Assembly (NCBI RefSeq): GCF_033955345.1
Contig: NZ_CP138332.1
Coordinates: 4,402,001-4,466,000, forward strand
DNA from: Sphingobacterium bambusae
GTDB lineage: Bacteria > Bacteroidota > Bacteroidia > Sphingobacteriales > Sphingobacteriaceae
Length of the DNA stretch: 64,000 nucleotides
Direction of reading: 5' to 3'
A program made the translations under genes and the position numbers. Positions 63,701-64,000 of this stretch are shown piece after piece (the stretch's first letter is position 1; every line of letters begins with the position of its first letter). The notes beneath the pieces were generated by a model. It ran no database searches and was not told the DNA's origin. It saw nothing but the letters and a program-made list of their open reading frames with translations.

Positions 63701-64000
63701 AGGATTGGATAGTCAAGGACGATCGCAGATCAAAAAAGCAGATGGCAGTATTTTGGCAGTAGATCAAGGAATAAACACGCTAAGCGCGGACGATCTGCTG
63801 TTGGTGGGAAGAACAACTCCTCCATATGTGGGCGGTTTGTTTAATACGTTTAATTATAAAGGCATTTCTTTGGGAGTTCGTATGACATACGAATTAGGAC
63901 ATGTAATCCGGAGGCTTTCTGTTCAAAATTATCCGCAATGGAATTTTTATTCAGGAGCTATAGGTATGCAGGCAGATCTAGCACAACGATGGCAGCAAGC
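60774..64000 (+). CDS. SusC-family transporter with STN signalling domain (partial)
   Basis: The frame is open from the ATG at 60774 to the end of the window, about 1075 codons without a stop. A signal peptide (LLLLLLCLLAYAGGYA) is followed by a secretin/TonB N-terminal domain (about 22-85, RVSLAQALSEVTRIYGTKFS), which contacts FecR. Next come a carboxypeptidase-regulatory-like domain (about 105-185, SGNVKDAKGQALVGVTVLPD) and a plug with IQIRGANSFGVGATRDPLIV and ITVLKDAAAASIWGAKAGNG. The last visible residues (DLAQRWQQ) match the text near the end of SusC barrels, so roughly 100 residues are missing. The second half is more A/T-rich than the first. Confidence 0.93.
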   Translation, partial: MKPKLLLLLLCLLAYAGGYAQKRVSLAQALSEVTRIYGTKFSYEEGLLKQAQVPADMQPKDKKKPIESVLKELLYPNGFLFLYVQNNYYTIIRDSRGAKDNDGDSRFWKVLSGNVKDAKGQALVGVTVLPDGYAVRNGVTTSSDGHFTIRLQEPAEALIFSYVGMEPQRRVIGSNTEINVTMGEAINLIEDVEVVSMGYTQLPKERATGSFGTISSKQIQETPTINIMERIQGLVPGVYVDPKTNAIQIRGANSFGVGATRDPLIVIDGFPMAENRDESFKLTDKSSLQGGGGAVLSQLNPNDIESITVLKDAAAASIWGAKAGNGVIVIETKKGRNKPTEVNFNSTVSVSAPADLKKLNRMTTGEYIDLERELFNKDMINDNTTYWGTMNTNAPLTESLEWMFRVKRGTATEEERDAALSRLGGIDNRGQIRDLLMQNATSQQYGVSFSGGTSKSNFFVSGNYSKDVPVFRANKGETLNLTSNLTNDLFNDRVRIATGINYNYGNSLTNTATINALSTNPQMGGLLPYDLLKDDGGSLVKKYLRYRPEVAQYFEGLGYLDWTYSPLEELETSKYNDQTHSLRMHLDVNTKLTSWANFSVMGQLQRKLDNSENIDFVDSYNMRNAINYGTTVNDDGNLVYNYPVGGNLGVRNYNGFQYTVRAQVNINKDFGNNGLVNLAFIGGSEIKENSHRSSTGNFIGFDPFTFVNSVYKPNDRYDTIDGWGASFPGNATVGKNITRALSYYSNTALSAFNSRYVVSGSIRFDDFTVVGASRAQRAQPLWSVGTKWDIKKEAFMQSANWADALALRVTYGVNGTMPFGVGSKVVITTSSDNQTGEGVATIESPANNQISWEKIKTLNLGLDYGLWDNRLQFTVDYYQKRVSDILHSLPFNPTYGWTQLTFNSATMKAHGVDLGLNANWIQRVDFRWSSMFNMGFNSNEVSDSRFEKLTNVSQLIAGSRPIVGLPVDYMYAYNWGGLDSQGRSQIKKADGSILAVDQGINTLSADDLLLVGRTTPPYVGGLFNTFNYKGISLGVRMTYELGHVIRRLSVQNYPQWNFYSGAIGMQADLAQRWQQ

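Overview
The window comes from a Bacteroidota chromosome, most likely Sphingobacteriaceae or a close relative. The evidence is four SusC/SusD-type glycan-uptake loci, a hybrid two-component system, an ECF sigma/FecR pair, lipoproteins with Bacteroidota-style lipoboxes, and many copies of the Bacteroidota -7 promoter element TAnnTTTG. No rRNA, tRNA, CRISPR array or complete insertion sequence was seen.

Layout. 1-333: 5' part of an XRE-type regulator (minus strand). 334-1401: no protein gene seen; it holds a compact inverted-repeat structure behind a promoter-like motif (candidate small RNA) and dispersed extragenic repeats. 1402-7441: a GC-rich TlpA-like/SusC/SusD operon. 7489-12466: small accessory genes (a short secreted protein, a membrane LytTR-type regulator, a small HTH protein, an Fn3 protein with a DUF5675 protein, and a DUF1990 protein), with an unusual repeat tract at 10140-10600. 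13508-14506: an Rpn/PD-(D/E)XK nuclease-family gene. 14977-33712: an alpha-mannan-type utilisation locus. A large kelch-propeller/winged-helix membrane regulator is divergent from GH76, surface lipoprotein, GH76, SusC, SusD, DUF3823 and an unassigned TIM-barrel hydrolase, followed by a GtaA-like DUF4965 protein. 34468-40770: a Wzi/RemB-like barrel, a DUF4394 lipoprotein, two small outer-membrane barrels and a 76-residue protein. 41476-57478: a beta-1,4-galactan locus (hybrid two-component regulator, GH-A enzyme, SusC, SusD, SusE-like, GH53, GH2). 57988-58638: a DUF1349 protein. 58896-64000: ECF sigma, FecR anti-sigma and an STN-containing SusC that runs off the window.

How they work together. 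In the mannan and galactan loci, surface enzymes (GH76; GH53) would cut the polysaccharide outside the cell, SusC/SusD and the accessory lipoproteins would capture and import oligosaccharides, and periplasmic enzymes would finish them. Regulation differs by locus: a SARP-like one-component regulator for mannan, a hybrid two-component regulator for galactan, and sigma/anti-sigma transduction for the last locus.

The most unusual structure is a modular palindromic repeat family (six main copies plus fragments) in the long intergenic gaps between 12.6 and 58.0 kb. All copies lie in the same orientation. Paired arms differ between copies by compensating base changes, and in three places the repeat supplies the final codons and stop of a gene. 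I do not recognise it as a described element.
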